A stretch of DNA of 64,000 bases, taken from positions 1 to 64,000 of the forward strand of contig JACUUV010000002.1 in the NCBI GenBank assembly GCA_014859095.1. Direction: 5' to 3'. The notes beneath the pieces were generated by a model. The model saw nothing but the letters and a program-made list of their open reading frames with translations. It made no database searches and had not been told where the DNA came from. Below, piece by piece: positions 1-9,785 of this stretch (its first letter is position 1; every line of letters begins with the position of its first letter). This DNA is from Clostridia bacterium. Lineage in GTDB: Bacteria > Bacillota > Clostridia > Peptostreptococcales > Acidaminobacteraceae. The position numbers and the translations under genes are program-made.

Positions 1-2
1 AT

Positions 3-53
3 GTCACCGTTAGGCGACTTAACTATCTTACTATAGGTTGTACCTTGAGTCAA
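3..53 (-). promoter_or_regulatory. Strong rRNA-type promoter with leader hairpin, reading out of the window
   Basis: On the minus strand TTGACT (48-53) is separated by 17 bases from TAAGAT (25-30). About seven bases downstream lies a GTCGCC-TAAC-GGTGAC hairpin (3-18). An AAGTCGCC...GGTGAC leader just after the start site is typical of rRNA operon promoters in Clostridia and Bacilli, and lysS commonly sits beside an rRNA operon. That an rRNA operon begins left of position 1 is inference, since no rRNA sequence is inside the window. Confidence 0.7.
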
Positions 54-59
54 CCATTT

Positions 60-90
60 ATTTGAAGTTTTTTTGAAAAAAACTTCAAAT
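60..90. repeat. Perfect 15-bp AT-rich inverted repeat
   Basis: Arms 60-74 and 76-90 (ATTTGAAG plus seven T, against seven A plus CTTCAAAT) are perfectly complementary around one central base. It lies just upstream of the leftward promoter and about 60 bases beyond the lysS terminator. It could be a second transcription stop or an upstream DNA element of the strong promoter. Confidence 0.6.
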
Positions 91-153
91 CTGCTGACAA
101 ATTTATTGATACCCCCGAACGCTACCTTTAAACATCACATAAAACATTTTCTC

Positions 154-197
154 AAAAAACTGGAATCATTACGACTTTTTCAATCGCAATGATTCCA
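154..197 (-). terminator. Intrinsic terminator of lysS
   Basis: The arms 161-170 and 188-197 (TGGAATCATT and its complement) form a 10-bp stem that GCGA/TCGT extends by four pairs (one G-U). In the minus-strand transcript it is followed at once by GTTTTTTG. It lies 17 bases past the lysS stop. Confidence 0.85.
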
Positions 198-213
198 TTA
201 ACTCTTTTAATTA

Positions 214-1686
214 TTATTTTATTGGCTTCATCGTAGGGAATAAAATGACATCTCTGATTGATGTTGCATTGGTAATCAACATGATCAGACGATCAACACC
301 GATTCCAAGTCCTCCTGTTGGAGGCAATCCGACTTCAAGCGCATTGATAAAGTCCTCGTCCATCATATGAGCTTCATCATCCCCTGCCTCTTTTTGCAAC
401 AATTGATCTTCAAAACGTTGTTTTTGATCGATTGGATCGTTGAGTTCAGAAAATGCATTGGCAATCTCCCATGTATTTACAAAAGCTTCAAATCTATTTG
501 TGATTGCTGGATTGTCAGGATTTCTCTTGGCAAGTGGTGAAACTTCAACAGGATGATGCAATACAAAAGTAGGTTGTATCAAATCAGATTCGCAGAACTC
601 CTCAAAAGCTAAATTGACAAGATGTCCTCTTGACATTCTGGTCTCCACTTCCAAATGAAGTTGTTCCTTGGCAATTTTACGCGCTTCCACATCTGTGGCA
701 ATCTCGTAGAAATTCACACCTGTTTTTTTCTCGACGAGTTCATGCATTGAAGAACGGATCCAGGGTGGTTTGAAATCAATCATTGTTCCCTGATAGTTGA
801 CCACAGTGGTGCCATGTACCTTCTCACAACAATATGCCACCACATTTTCAGTGAGTTCCATCATATATTCATAGTCTTCATATGCCGCATAAAGTTCAAC
901 TGCGGTATATTCAGGATTGTGCTTGATGGACATCCCCTCATTTCTGAACATCTTTCCCATTTCGTAGACTTTGTCGAATCCACCTACTATGAGCCTTTTC
1001 AGATAAAGTTCATTGGCGATTCTCATATACATATCCAGGTCCAAAGTATTGTGATGTGTGATGAATGGCTTGGCAGTGGCACCACCGGCAATTGTACTGA
1101 GAATAGGTGTGTCCACTTCAAGGAAACCTTCACGATCAAAATACTCTTTCATTGATTTGATTATGACTGAACGTTGAAGAAATTTTTCTTTGACTTCAGG
1201 ATTTACAATCAGGTCCACGTATCTTTGACGATATCTGATTTCCTGATCTTTTAAGCCATGCCATTTTTCAGGTAATATTTGTAAAGACTTGGACATCAGG
1301 ATTACTTCTTCAGCTCTGATGGAAATCTCATCTTTTTGGGTTTTGAAAACAATGCCCTCAACTCCTACTATATCACCGATATCATAGGTCTTAAAGATTT
1401 CGTATTGCTCTTCACCGAGAGCATCTTTTCTCACATAGGATTGAATTCGTCCTTCACTGTCCTGAATATCAATGAATGATGCCTTTCCCATATCCCTTTT
1501 GGCCATGATACGACCGGCTACTCTAACATTTACTCCATCATGGGTGGTAAAATTGTCAAGGATCTGTTTTGAAAAATGCGTACGATCGTATTTTTCTATT
1601 TTAAATGGATCTTGACCAATTTCTCTTAATTTCGATAGTTTGTCTCTACGAATCTGTAGCAATTCACTTAAGTTCTCCACTTGCAA
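214..1686 (-). CDS. lysS: Lysyl-tRNA synthetase, class II
   Basis: Charges tRNA-Lys with lysine using ATP in the cytoplasm. The 490-residue protein has the usual length and order: a short N-terminal helix, an OB-fold anticodon-binding domain (about residues 50-155), then the class II catalytic core. Motif 2 is visible as [15 protein letters not shown], and motif 3 as [15 protein letters not shown] near the C-terminus. The start is preceded by GGGAGG at good spacing. It follows dusB by 60 bases but has its own consensus-like promoter, so it can be transcribed independently, and a terminator follows. The dusB-lysS-rRNA order is the conserved Firmicute arrangement. Nothing is unusual in the sequence. 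Confidence 0.97.
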   Translation of the reverse strand: MQVENLSELLQIRRDKLSKLREIGQDPFKIEKYDRTHFSKQILDNFTTHDGVNVRVAGRIMAKRDMGKASFIDIQDSEGRIQSYVRKDALGEEQYEIFKTYDIGDIVGVEGIVFKTQKDEISIRAEEVILMSKSLQILPEKWHGLKDQEIRYRQRYVDLIVNPEVKEKFLQRSVIIKSMKEYFDREGFLEVDTPILSTIAGGATAKPFITHHNTLDLDMYMRIANELYLKRLIVGGFDKVYEMGKMFRNEGMSIKHNPEYTAVELYAAYEDYEYMMELTENVVAYCCEKVHGTTVVNYQGTMIDFKPPWIRSSMHELVEKKTGVNFYEIATDVEARKIAKEQLHLEVETRMSRGHLVNLAFEEFCESDLIQPTFVLHHPVEVSPLAKRNPDNPAITNRFEAFVNTWEIANAFSELNDPIDQKQRFEDQLLQKEAGDDEAHMMDEDFINALEVGLPPTGGLGIGVDRLIMLITNATSIRDVILFPTMKPIK

Positions 1687-1716
1687 TTCCTCCCAGTTTT
1701 TATTTATATTCAGTCT

Positions 1717-1745
1717 ATTATAGTATAGCGAAGTTCCAAAGTCAA
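1717..1745 (-). promoter_or_regulatory. lysS promoter
   Basis: Minus-strand TTGACT (1740-1745), 17-base spacer, TATAAT (1717-1722). The start site would fall about 25 bases before the lysS start codon. It sits in the dusB-lysS gap and abuts the dusB stop. Confidence 0.75.
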
Positions 1746-1746
1746 T

Positions 1747-2703
1747 TCAACTGAACGCCTCAACCAGAATGTATTTCAAAACTTCCACGTCGGTGATACT
1801 GTTCACTTCATTTTTATAATGGGCAGCTTTCTGCAGGCCCTTCAAATACCAAGCCGCATGTTTTCGCATTTCCAGTGTCGCTATATGATTGCCTTTATAA
1901 GCAATCAGATTGTCATAATGTTCAAGAACCGTCAATAAACGTTCCGACTTTGTTGGTCTTAAAACCGGGCTCTCTCCCTTTAAATAGGCGGCAATCTCAC
2001 CCAAAAGCCACGGATTGCCCTGAATCCCTCGTCCAACCATTATGCCGTCGCAATTGGTTTGTTCCCTCATTTTTTTGGCGTCTTCCACAGTGAATACATC
2101 ACCATTTCCGATTACAGGAATTTTAACTGCCTCTTTCACTGCCTTTATGATTTGCCAGTCGGCTTTTCCGGTATACAACTGTTCACGTGTTCTTCCGTGA
2201 ATTGCAATTGCTTCCACTCCGGAAGCTTCAGCAATTTTTGCGATTTCCACAGCATTGACGGATTGGTCATCCCAACCTTTTCTTATTTTCACAGTCACTG
2301 GCTTCGTTGAGATCTTAACTGCCATTTTCAAGAGCTGTTCAGCTTTTTTCAGATCTTTCATCAACGCGGAGCCTTCTCCATTGTTGACGATTTTAGAAGC
2401 CGGGCAGCCCATGTTGATGTCCAGAATATCATTGTTGTGGCCATTAAGCACATCTTGGATGGCCTCAAGTTTATCGGGTTCCGCAGTGAAAATTTGTAAA
2501 GCGATCGGACGTTCTTCTTCCAGAATTCTCATCAATCTTTGTGTCTTCTGATCTTTATAATAAAGGGCATTGACACTGATCATCTCACTGACCATCAATC
2601 CTTCGTGAAACTTCTTGCAAATCAATCTGAAAGCCATATCGGTCACTCCAGCCATTGGGGCAAGAACAACATCATTTTTCAGCTCAATATCACCAATTCT
2701 CAT
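1747..2703 (-). CDS. dusB: tRNA-dihydrouridine synthase
   Basis: FMN- and NADPH-dependent reduction of uridine to dihydrouridine in tRNA. The 318-residue protein is a TIM barrel of the Dus family: LAPMAGVTDMAFR at the N-terminus, the NMGCPASKI motif with the catalytic cysteine near residue 100, VTVKIRKGWD, and the FMN-phosphate-binding stretch VIGNGDVFTVEDAKKM. It begins one base after the coaX stop, so the two are probably translationally coupled in a birA-coaX-dusB transcript. The Bacillus orthologue (yacF) has the same position before lysS. Whether it is DusB rather than another bacterial Dus class rests on this synteny. Confidence 0.93.
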   Translation of the reverse strand: MRIGDIELKNDVVLAPMAGVTDMAFRLICKKFHEGLMVSEMISVNALYYKDQKTQRLMRILEEERPIALQIFTAEPDKLEAIQDVLNGHNNDILDINMGCPASKIVNNGEGSALMKDLKKAEQLLKMAVKISTKPVTVKIRKGWDDQSVNAVEIAKIAEASGVEAIAIHGRTREQLYTGKADWQIIKAVKEAVKIPVIGNGDVFTVEDAKKMREQTNCDGIMVGRGIQGNPWLLGEIAAYLKGESPVLRPTKSERLLTVLEHYDNLIAYKGNHIATLEMRKHAAWYLKGLQKAAHYKNEVNSITDVEVLKYILVEAFS

Positions 2704-2704
2704 A

Positions 2705-3499
2705 TTACTTCAGTTCCTCTGTCTGTTTAGGATGACGATTCATATGATATATGAAGTTCAATCCATCCAAAGTTAAAAATTTGTCTACAACATCAATCTC
2801 TTTTGATTCTGAAGCTATTAATGTGGATAATCCACCCGTCGCAATCACTTTGACCTCATTGCTGCCCAGTTCTTGCTTCATTTTTCCGACAATATAATCC
2901 ACACTTCCCACATAACCGTATATGATTCCCGCTTGTACACTTTGTGTCGTGTTTTTGCAGATGACACGATCCGGTTTGACCAATTCAACACGCGTAAGTT
3001 TCGCAGCGCGTTCATACAGCGCATCTGCTGATATTTTTATGCCTGGAAGGATTGCACCCCCGAGATATTCACATTTTTCACTCACTGCGCAAAAAGTGGT
3101 CGCTGTCCCGAAATCAATAATGATCAAAGGACCACCATACTTCTTGAATCCTGCCACCGCATTGACTATTCTGTCTGCTCCAACTTGTCTAGGATTGTCA
3201 TACTTGATATTCATACCTGTTTTTATTCCAGGGCCGATTACTATGGCTTCTTTCCCAAAATATTTTTGAGCCATATGAAGCAAAGAATACATGACATGAG
3301 GGACAACGGAAGAAATTATGATATCCTGTACTTCATCAATTCTCAAATTTTCGTATTTGAAAAGCTGCGTTATGAAAATTCCAAGTTCATCTGCTGATTT
3401 CGAATGGTCTGTGGCCATCCTCCAATTGGTCAACAGTTGACTGTCTTTGTAAACCCCCATGACAACATTGGTGTTGCCCACATCAAAAGTTAATAACAT
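2705..3499 (-). CDS. coaX: Type III pantothenate kinase
   Basis: Phosphorylates pantothenate, the first step of coenzyme A synthesis. It belongs to the ASKHA fold: [17 protein letters not shown] carries the phosphate-1 loop, [11 protein letters not shown] and [13 protein letters not shown] the later motifs. The ATG at 3499 is chosen because GGGAGGAAC lies immediately before it and the family starts here. A further upstream in-frame ATG at 3517 would add six residues, destroy this spacing and overlap the birA stop. That leaves 264 residues, normal for CoaX. It lies 17 bases after birA and one base before dusB. CoA supply fits the CoA-thioester chemistry coded nearby, although coaX in this position is also ordinary Firmicute synteny. 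Confidence 0.95.
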   Translation of the reverse strand: MLLTFDVGNTNVVMGVYKDSQLLTNWRMATDHSKSADELGIFITQLFKYENLRIDEVQDIIISSVVPHVMYSLLHMAQKYFGKEAIVIGPGIKTGMNIKYDNPRQVGADRIVNAVAGFKKYGGPLIIIDFGTATTFCAVSEKCEYLGGAILPGIKISADALYERAAKLTRVELVKPDRVICKNTTQSVQAGIIYGYVGSVDYIVGKMKQELGSNEVKVIATGGLSTLIASESKEIDVVDKFLTLDGLNFIYHMNRHPKQTEELK

Positions 3500-3516
3500 A
3501 GTTCCTCCCGGTATCA

Positions 3517-4503
3517 TTATACATATCCATTAATGCCTCTAACAGATACTTCTCCGAAAAATACAGCCTCATCTGTTCCATCTTCATTGGTCACAATAAG
3601 ATTCCCGGCATTGTCTATGGTTTTCGCAAAAGCAGTTCTTGTTCCGTCCCCTATTGTAATATTTACGTTTTCACCAATGGTGACTGATTTTTTTATATTG
3701 TATTCCACAACAGAATCATATAACCCGTCATGAACGAATTGATTATAATACATTTCGAATATTTCTACAAATCTTTTAATAATATTTAATCGGTTGACAG
3801 GTTTCCCACGATTTTCAATCATCAGTGAAGTGGCTTTATCTGCAATGGACTCATCAAATACGCTCTGACTGACATTGATTCCGACTCCAACCACCATATA
3901 ATGGATGTGTCCAAGTTCAGCGCTGAGTTCCGCCAATATCCCGCATACTTTTTTGCGTTCGATGACGATATCATTTGGCCATTTTATTCCAGTGACCAGC
4001 CCAGTCTCCTCTTCTATGGCTCCACTCGCGGCAGCTGCTGCTATTAGTGTGATCTTGGAGACCATGTCAGGCGATAAGGAAGGTTTTAAAAGCAAACTCA
4101 ACCATATTCCGGAATCCTTTTCCGAAATCCATGTTCTTCCCATTCTACCTTTCCCTTTGACCTGTTCTCTTGCGACAATCAGAGATTCCATGAAATCGCT
4201 TGTTTCTCCAAGTCTCTTGGCTTCATTGTTGGTAGAGTCCACTTGATCGAAGTAAAGAATCTGATTGACAAGATTCGAATTGCAAGTGATCTGCTCAAGT
4301 GCAATCTGGTCGATATCAGAAGACTTGCGTTTCAAATGGTATCCTTTATTGGTGACTGAAACGATTTGATAGCCTTCTTTTTTTAACGTCTGAATATGTT
4401 TCCAAATTGCAGTTCTAGAGACACCGAACATTTGACTCAGGTTTTCTCCGGAGATATAGCCATCTTTTTGGTCAATCAGCACTTTCAAAATCTTGTTTTT
4501 CAT
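3517..4503 (-). CDS. birA: Bifunctional biotin-protein ligase and biotin operon repressor
   Basis: Activates biotin as biotinyl-AMP and attaches it to a carrier lysine. The ATG at 4503 gives 328 residues, a standard length, with GAGGATGG upstream. A longer frame to 4614 would run through the preceding terminator. The N-terminal winged helix ([21 protein letters not shown], about residues 18-40) marks the repressor type. The ligase domain has STNNEAKRL, the biotinyl-AMP loop [10 protein letters not shown], and [18 protein letters not shown], and ends in the SH3-like C-terminal domain. It lies directly behind the biotin-dependent decarboxylase operon, whose carrier (5826-6227) is an obvious substrate, but a terminator separates the two. 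Any operator it binds is not evident here. Confidence 0.95.
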   Translation of the reverse strand: MKNKILKVLIDQKDGYISGENLSQMFGVSRTAIWKHIQTLKKEGYQIVSVTNKGYHLKRKSSDIDQIALEQITCNSNLVNQILYFDQVDSTNNEAKRLGETSDFMESLIVAREQVKGKGRMGRTWISEKDSGIWLSLLLKPSLSPDMVSKITLIAAAAASGAIEEETGLVTGIKWPNDIVIERKKVCGILAELSAELGHIHYMVVGVGINVSQSVFDESIADKATSLMIENRGKPVNRLNIIKRFVEIFEMYYNQFVHDGLYDSVVEYNIKKSVTIGENVNITIGDGTRTAFAKTIDNAGNLIVTNEDGTDEAVFFGEVSVRGINGYV

Positions 4504-4561
4504 ATGAATACCATCCTCAATAAATTCGATAACATTATAACATAAATCTACGCAACATGAT

Positions 4562-4604
4562 AAAAGAAACCCCAAATCACCATTAAAAATGTGATTTAGG
4601 GTTT
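4562..4604 (-). terminator. Terminator of the methylmalonyl-CoA operon
   Basis: Arms 4567-4580 and 4591-4604 pair over 14 bases. One pair is G-U in the minus-strand RNA and would be C-A on the other strand, so the hairpin is built for leftward transcription. CTTTTATC follows. It separates mmdB from birA. Confidence 0.8.
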
Positions 4605-4633
4605 GAGATCTCATACGTCATTAATTTTTTTTA

Positions 4634-5791
4634 CTAGAATCCACCAAACAGCGAAAGCATTACACCAGCGGATACTGCTGAACCGATTACACCAGCGACA
4701 TTCGGACCCATGGCATGCATGAGAAGGAAATTGCTTGGATCAGCCTTTTGACCGACAACTTGTGATACTCTGGCCGCCATAGGAACAGCAGATACTCCTG
4801 CCGAACCAATCAATGGATTTACTTTTTCTTTAACGAACAGATTCATTAATTTTGCAAGCAATACGCCTGAGCCTGTTCCAATAGCAAATGCCACGACACC
4901 AAGAGCGACAATTGCAAGCGTCTCAACTTTGAGGAACGCTTCAGCGGATGCTGTCGCACCAACTGTAACTCCGAGGAAAATCGTTACGATATTCATAAGT
5001 GCATTTTGAGCAGTGTCAGACAATCTACCTACAACTCCTGATTCCTTAAATAAGTTTCCAAGCATCAGCATACCTACTAGCGCTCCCGCCGGTGGTACAA
5101 TCAATGAAACAATCAGTGTGCCCAAAATTGGGAAAACGATTTTTTCAAGCTTTGAAACCGGGCGAAGTTGCTTCATTTTAATCTGGCGCTCTTCTTTTGT
5201 GGTCAGAAGTTTCATGATCGGTGGTTGAATAACCGGTACAAGTGCCATATACGAATAAGCCGCAACAGCAATCGAGCCCATGATATGTGGTGCCAATTTT
5301 GAAGACAGGAATATGGCAGTCGGGCCATCCGCTCCTCCGATGATACCGATTGAAGCCGCTTCCGCCGGTGTAAACAATCCCGATGCTATCGCACCAAAGA
5401 AAGTAATGAATATACCGAACTGTGCCGCGGCGCCGAGTAACAAAGATTTAGGATTCGCGATAAGCGGGCCGAAATCCGTCATGGCTCCTACACCTAAAAA
5501 AATCAGCGGTGGAAATATTCCAAGTTTGTTTCCCTGGTAAAGATAGTACAGGAGTCCTCCGACTTGGCTAATGCTGCCATCTGCGGCATATACCGGCGGA
5601 GTCATCATACCTGCTTCGGGAAGATTCGTGAGGAACATACCAAATGCTATCGGTACAAGCAACAATGGTTCAAATCCTTTACGAATCGCCAAATAGAGGA
5701 GAAAAAACGACACACCAATCATAATCAACTGTGGACCCGTCATATTATCAAATCCGGTGGTCATGTAAAAATCTTTAATTGTTTGAAACAT
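4634..5791 (-). CDS. mmdB: Na+-translocating methylmalonyl-CoA decarboxylase, beta subunit
   Basis: Integral membrane subunit that decarboxylates carboxybiotin and couples this to Na+ export. It is 385 residues with about nine to eleven hydrophobic segments, and the family signature [16 protein letters not shown], whose Asp is implicated in Na+ binding in the homologous OadB. Further conserved pieces are [15 protein letters not shown] and the C-terminal [20 protein letters not shown]. By sequence alone it could serve oxaloacetate or glutaconyl-CoA decarboxylase, since beta subunits are shared. The surrounding mutase, epimerase and carboxyltransferase genes make methylmalonyl-CoA the substrate. 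Last gene of the operon, 34 bases after the biotin carrier. Confidence 0.93.
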   Translation of the reverse strand: MFQTIKDFYMTTGFDNMTGPQLIMIGVSFFLLYLAIRKGFEPLLLVPIAFGMFLTNLPEAGMMTPPVYAADGSISQVGGLLYYLYQGNKLGIFPPLIFLGVGAMTDFGPLIANPKSLLLGAAAQFGIFITFFGAIASGLFTPAEAASIGIIGGADGPTAIFLSSKLAPHIMGSIAVAAYSYMALVPVIQPPIMKLLTTKEERQIKMKQLRPVSKLEKIVFPILGTLIVSLIVPPAGALVGMLMLGNLFKESGVVGRLSDTAQNALMNIVTIFLGVTVGATASAEAFLKVETLAIVALGVVAFAIGTGSGVLLAKLMNLFVKEKVNPLIGSAGVSAVPMAARVSQVVGQKADPSNFLLMHAMGPNVAGVIGSAVSAGVMLSLFGGF

Positions 5792-5825
5792 AGTGCATCT
5801 CCTTTCATAGCTAGTAATATTCGGA

Positions 5826-6227
5826 TTATCCGATAACTACTAGAACGTCCCCTGAATTTACTGATGCACCTTTATTTGTATTGATGGAAAGAACCTTGCC
5901 ACCTGCCGGTGCCGTGATTTCATTTTCCATTTTCATAGCTTCCAGGATCAATAACACATCCCCTTGGCTTACAGTATCGCCAACTGCCACTTTAATGTCG
6001 AATATTGTTCCAGGCATCGGAGATACGACTTTTTCTCCACCTTCAGCAATTGGTGCAGCTGCAGCTGGTGCTGCCGCTTTAGGTGCTGCAGCTGGTGCAG
6101 GTGCGGCAGTCGCCGCTGGAGCCGTAGCTCTTGGTGCCGTTCTTTGAACTGGTGAGGCTACGCCTCCCACTTCTTCAACTTCAACTTCGTATGCTTTTCC
6201 GTTAACTGTTATATTAAACTTTTTCAT
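5826..6227 (-). CDS. mmdC: Methylmalonyl-CoA decarboxylase biotin carrier (gamma) subunit
   Basis: Carries CO2 on biotin between the carboxyltransferase and the membrane subunit. From the ATG at 6227 it is 133 residues: a short beta-rich N-terminus, an Ala/Pro-rich flexible linker (about residues 30-60), then a biotinyl domain with the acceptor lysine in EAMKMEN and [12 protein letters not shown]. An in-frame ATG at 6236 directly abuts the GGAGG site and cannot be used efficiently, while 6227 lies nine bases from it. The short length and linker match MmdC of Veillonella and Propionigenium. The Ala-rich linker makes the local DNA GC-rich and repetitive. BirA is encoded just downstream. Confidence 0.94.
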   Translation of the reverse strand: MKKFNITVNGKAYEVEVEEVGGVASPVQRTAPRATAPAATAAPAPAAAPKAAAPAAAAPIAEGGEKVVSPMPGTIFDIKVAVGDTVSQGDVLLILEAMKMENEITAPAGGKVLSINTNKGASVNSGDVLVVIG

Positions 6228-6254
6228 CACATTCATCCTCCAATAATATTAGCA

Positions 6255-6665
6255 TTAAAATCTAGAAGCCATGACTTCGCTTCTTCCGGTTTGACCCCAT
6301 ACAGGTGTATTGTCCGAAACTCTGGTTATATTACTCACAACAATGTTGTGCATTGATGTATTGAGTGAAGCGGCAATCGCAGCTGTGATTACAGCAATAA
6401 GTTCTGATTGGTCCTCTTCTTTTGGTTCTTCCACAACAGGTTTCTGGGCAACAACAGGCTCGACTGTTTTGATTTCAGGTTTCATGTTTGAATCCATTGC
6501 CATGATGATTTTTGACATCAAGACTGTCAACCCCCAAATCAAAACCAATGCGGTAAATGTTATGCCCATGCCAAGCATTATTACATATATGGTTGCAATG
6601 AGTTTATCTCCCATCGGCATTAGTGCAAAACTATCAGCGTGTGTAAACTGTTCTAAAATTTCCAT
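6255..6665 (-). CDS. mmdD: Methylmalonyl-CoA decarboxylase delta subunit (OadG family)
   Basis: Small membrane subunit that holds the decarboxylase complex together. 136 residues: one hydrophobic segment (about residues 25-50, IYVIMLGMGITFTALVLIWGLTVLM), then an acidic and proline-containing stretch, then a conserved tail (ELIAVITAAIAASLNTSMHNIVVSNI) seen in the OadG/MmdD group. A tail with SNITRVSDNTPVWGQTGRSEVMASR resembles the C-terminus of carboxylase-associated delta subunits that contact the alpha subunit. It sits between mmdA (18 bases) and mmdC (27 bases). Function is assigned from topology, tail and operon position. Confidence 0.88.
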   Translation of the reverse strand: MEILEQFTHADSFALMPMGDKLIATIYVIMLGMGITFTALVLIWGLTVLMSKIIMAMDSNMKPEIKTVEPVVAQKPVVEEPKEEDQSELIAVITAAIAASLNTSMHNIVVSNITRVSDNTPVWGQTGRSEVMASRF

Positions 6666-6683
6666 TTAGTCACCTCTTCCTAA

Positions 6684-8231
6684 CTACATCGGTAGATTTC
6701 CGTGTTTTTTGGCGGGTCTTGTCTCACGTTTAGAAGAAAGCATATCAAATGCATCAATCAATCTTGGACGTGTTGCCGCAGGTTCAATGACATCATCTAC
6801 AAAACCACGCTCAGCCGCTTTATAAGGCGTTGCGAATTCATCTGTGTATTCTTGAATCAACCTAGCGCGGGTCTCAACGGGATCATCAGCGCTTTGAATT
6901 TCTCCTCTGAAAACGATGTTTGCAGCACCCTGTGGTCCCATTACCGCGATTTCTGCTGATGGCCAAGCCAAAACGAGATCCGCACCAAGGTCTTTAGAGC
7001 ACATTGCAAGATATGCGCCACCATATGCTTTTCTGACGATCAATGTCAATTTCGGTACAGTCGCCTCACTATAAGCATAAAGCATTTTTGCACCGTGACG
7101 AATAATTCCACCATACTCTTGTTGAGTTCCAGGAAGGAAACCAGGAACGTCTACAATGTTCAACAAAGAAATATTAAAAGAGTCACAAGTTCTAATGAAA
7201 CGGGCTGATTTGTCTGATGCGTTCACATCGAGGCAACCCGCCAATATTTTTGGTTGATTGGCTACAATACCGATTGTCTTACCATTCAATCTCGCAAAAC
7301 CAGTAATGATGTTCTTTGCGTAATGTGGCAAATACTCCATGAAATCTCCACCATCAACTACAGCGCGAATCAAATCATGCATGTCATATGGTTTGTTGGG
7401 ATTTTCAGGCATCATGGAATTCAGCGCTTCTTCAAGAGCGTTTATGTCATCCTCACATGCATACTCAGGAGCAGTCTCCATATTGTTTGATGGAAGGTAA
7501 CCAAGTAGCCTTCTGATGTCTTCAATGCACTCTTGATCGGTCTTGGCGATAAATTGTGACACACCACTTACCGAGTTATGTGTCATTGCTCCACCAAGTG
7601 CTTCAGCAGTAACTTCTTCGCCGGTTACAGTTTTGATGACTTGTGGTCCAGTGATAAACATTTGTGATGTCTTATCCACCATGAAGACGAAATCCGTAAG
7701 TGCTGGCGAATAAACCGCACCTCCGGCACAAGGTCCCATGATAGCAGTGATTTGTGGGATTACTCCAGAAGCCATTGTATTCTTGAAAAAGATTTTACCG
7801 TATCCGGATAACGCATCAACAGCTTCTTGAATTCTTGCTCCACCCGAATCGTTGATTCCGACTATCGGTGCACCCATTTTAAGTGCGTTGTCCATTGCCT
7901 TGCAGATCTTGCCTGCATGCATTTCACCAAGTGATCCACCAACAACTGTAAAGTCTTGAGAGTAAGCGTAGACCAAACGGCCGTCTACCTTACCATAACC
8001 TGTTATAACACCTTCTGCAGGTGCTTCGACACTTTCCATGCCAAAATTGGTGCAACGATGCTTAACAAATGCATCCAATTCAACAAATGTGCCTTCGTCA
8101 AACAGCAAATCCAAACGCTCTCTTGCCGTAAGTTTTCCACTTTCGTGTTGTTTGGCTATGCGTTTTTCTCCACCACCAGCTACGATTACTTCTTTCCTAC
8201 GTTTTAAATCATCCAACTTGTTTACAGACAT
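6684..8231 (-). CDS. mmdA: Methylmalonyl-CoA decarboxylase alpha subunit (carboxyltransferase)
   Basis: Moves the carboxyl group from (S)-methylmalonyl-CoA to the biotin carrier, releasing propionyl-CoA. It is 515 residues of the acyl-CoA carboxyltransferase family (PccB/MmdA type), with two crotonase-like halves. The oxyanion and CoA-binding motifs are GGSLGEMHAGKI, NDSGGARIQEAV and MGPCAGGAVYSPALTDF in the first half, and RKAYGGAYLAMCSKDLGADLV and WPSAEIAVMGPQGA in the second. Length and motifs equal the Veillonella MmdA type. PccB of propionyl-CoA carboxylase is the alternative, but no biotin carboxylase gene is nearby and the membrane subunits follow, so decarboxylation is the likely direction. 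Confidence 0.94.
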   Translation of the reverse strand: MSVNKLDDLKRRKEVIVAGGGEKRIAKQHESGKLTARERLDLLFDEGTFVELDAFVKHRCTNFGMESVEAPAEGVITGYGKVDGRLVYAYSQDFTVVGGSLGEMHAGKICKAMDNALKMGAPIVGINDSGGARIQEAVDALSGYGKIFFKNTMASGVIPQITAIMGPCAGGAVYSPALTDFVFMVDKTSQMFITGPQVIKTVTGEEVTAEALGGAMTHNSVSGVSQFIAKTDQECIEDIRRLLGYLPSNNMETAPEYACEDDINALEEALNSMMPENPNKPYDMHDLIRAVVDGGDFMEYLPHYAKNIITGFARLNGKTIGIVANQPKILAGCLDVNASDKSARFIRTCDSFNISLLNIVDVPGFLPGTQQEYGGIIRHGAKMLYAYSEATVPKLTLIVRKAYGGAYLAMCSKDLGADLVLAWPSAEIAVMGPQGAANIVFRGEIQSADDPVETRARLIQEYTDEFATPYKAAERGFVDDVIEPAATRPRLIDAFDMLSSKRETRPAKKHGNLPM

Positions 8232-8251
8232 TTTGTCCCTCCACCCTTTAT

Positions 8252-8659
8252 TTATTCAGATCGTTCGCTTAATTCCACCAAAACCCTGTTTGAGCTTTTC
8301 GGGTGAACAAATGCAATCTTTGCTCCACCTGCACCATATCTCGGTTTTTCATCGATCATCTTCATACCTTTTGAAAGCATATATTCAATCGCCTCTTCAA
8401 TATTGTCCACTTTGAATGCGATATGTTGAACGCCTTCGCCATTTTTTTCAATGAAATTGGCTATTGGTCCTTCTTCTGATGTGGATTCGAGCAGTTCAAT
8501 CTCTGTATCACCAACCGGTAAAAATGCCACACGAACTTTCTGATCATCAACAACTTCAGTTCCTTGTAACTCTAGACCGAGTATATCTTGGTAAAACTTG
8601 ATGGATTCATCCAGATTCTTCACAGCAATACCGATATGATCGATTTTTAATGTTTTCAT
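8252..8659 (-). CDS. mce: Methylmalonyl-CoA epimerase
   Basis: Interconverts (R)- and (S)-methylmalonyl-CoA, linking the mutase product to the decarboxylase. The 135-residue protein is a vicinal-oxygen-chelate fold with two beta-alpha-beta-beta-beta halves. Metal ligands can be read as His in [18 protein letters not shown], His in [11 protein letters not shown] and Glu in NRVLVELSE, with the further acidic stretch EIELLES. The length equals the Propionibacterium enzyme. It lies 20 bases before mmdA and 132 bases after meaB. That 132-base gap is AT-rich, and I could not define a convincing promoter or terminator in it. Confidence 0.94.
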   Translation of the reverse strand: MKTLKIDHIGIAVKNLDESIKFYQDILGLELQGTEVVDDQKVRVAFLPVGDTEIELLESTSEEGPIANFIEKNGEGVQHIAFKVDNIEEAIEYMLSKGMKMIDEKPRYGAGGAKIAFVHPKSSNRVLVELSERSE

Positions 8660-8791
8660 TGATATCCCTCCGCATTTGCCTTTACTATTTTAACAATTCT
8701 AAAAATTCAAGTAAATATACTAATTAAACGATAACTCGTTTTGACTTACTAAAATAAAGTCTTTTTTTCACCTAATATATATTTTTTTAAC

Positions 8792-9748
8792 TCACACTTG
8801 AAGTGCCATTTTGACATCATCAAATACAGCATCTACTGCTGAATATGGATCCATCGCGCGATCTGCGACCCGTTTAGCGTAATATTCGAGTTTCTCCTCT
8901 TTTTGAGATTTGTCCAGTATAGTATGTTCAATGCGTTCTTTGATCAACTCGACAACTTCATTTTTCGCATTGTTGGCTCGTCTTTCATCGAATAATTCAT
9001 TGTCAATCATATAAGTCCGATGCATGTGAATGGCTTCCAACAGTTCATCAATTCCTTGATTATCAACAGCTACCACCATTTTAACAGGAGGTCTCCATTT
9101 GATGTCCTTATTGAAATCGAGCATCATCTCAATTTCTCTGGCAGTTCTTTTCGCTCCATCCCTATCTGATTTGTTGACCGCAAACACATCTCCTATTTCC
9201 ATGACTCCCGCTTTAATCGCTTGAATATCATCCCCTAAACCTGGAACCATAACCATAACAGTTGTATCGCAGTTTTTAACGATGTCTATTTCAGATTGAC
9301 CGACACCGACAGTTTCAATAAATATATAGTCTGAACCCATTATGTCCAGTACCTTTATTGCCGCTGATGTCGCTTCTGAAATGCCACCCAGATGGCCTCT
9401 CGCTCCCATGCTTCTTATAAACACGCCGGAATCCATACTTAAATCGTTCATGCGAACTCTGTCACCGAGTATGGCTCCGCCTGTAAAGGGAGAGGTTGGG
9501 TCCACTGCAATTATGGAAACCGATTTATCTTGTTTTCTTAGTGCTTTGGCGAGCTTGTCGGTCAATGTGCTTTTTCCCGCTCCAGGAGGTCCTGTAATTC
9601 CTATGACAAATGCATTTCCGCTTTTGTGATAGAGTCTTTTGAGAATTACCAATCCCTCCGGATCTTTGTTTTCAAGCAATGAGATCAACCTTGCAGCAGC
9701 ACGTTTGTCTTTTCCGAGCAGTCTTTTTTCGATATCCATATTTGCCAT
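8792..9748 (-). CDS. meaB: MeaB/ArgK-family GTPase, chaperone of methylmalonyl-CoA mutase
   Basis: G3E-family GTPase that gates B12 loading of methylmalonyl-CoA mutase and protects it from inactivation. 318 residues. Walker A is GITGPPGAGKSTLTDKL, switch residues lie in VDPTSPFTGGAILGDRVRM, Walker B and G3 region in IFIETVGVGQSEIDIV, and the base-recognition motif is NKSD. The C-terminal helices serve dimerisation. Old databases call this family ArgK (lysine/arginine/ornithine transport kinase), which is wrong for genes next to the mutase. It follows the mutase small subunit by 37 bases. Confidence 0.95.
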   Translation of the reverse strand: MANMDIEKRLLGKDKRAAARLISLLENKDPEGLVILKRLYHKSGNAFVIGITGPPGAGKSTLTDKLAKALRKQDKSVSIIAVDPTSPFTGGAILGDRVRMNDLSMDSGVFIRSMGARGHLGGISEATSAAIKVLDIMGSDYIFIETVGVGQSEIDIVKNCDTTVMVMVPGLGDDIQAIKAGVMEIGDVFAVNKSDRDGAKRTAREIEMMLDFNKDIKWRPPVKMVVAVDNQGIDELLEAIHMHRTYMIDNELFDERRANNAKNEVVELIKERIEHTILDKSQKEEKLEYYAKRVADRAMDPYSAVDAVFDDVKMALQV

Positions 9749-9785
9749 CCTCCCAAGTGACCATGGGTGTTTAGGTCATTGATTT

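Noticed and set aside
814-1155. Plus-strand reading frame of 113 codons inside lysS
   Set aside because: It lies antisense within a well-supported gene, has no family similarity and no convincing ribosome site. The many similar antisense frames in the window were left out for the same reason.
4504-4614. Upstream extension of birA
   Set aside because: The extension runs through the mmdB terminator, lacks homology, and the ATG at 4503 has a proper ribosome site.
5881-6155. Ala/Gly-rich plus-strand frames over the biotin carrier gene
   Set aside because: They arise from the Ala/Pro linker codons of mmdC read on the other strand.
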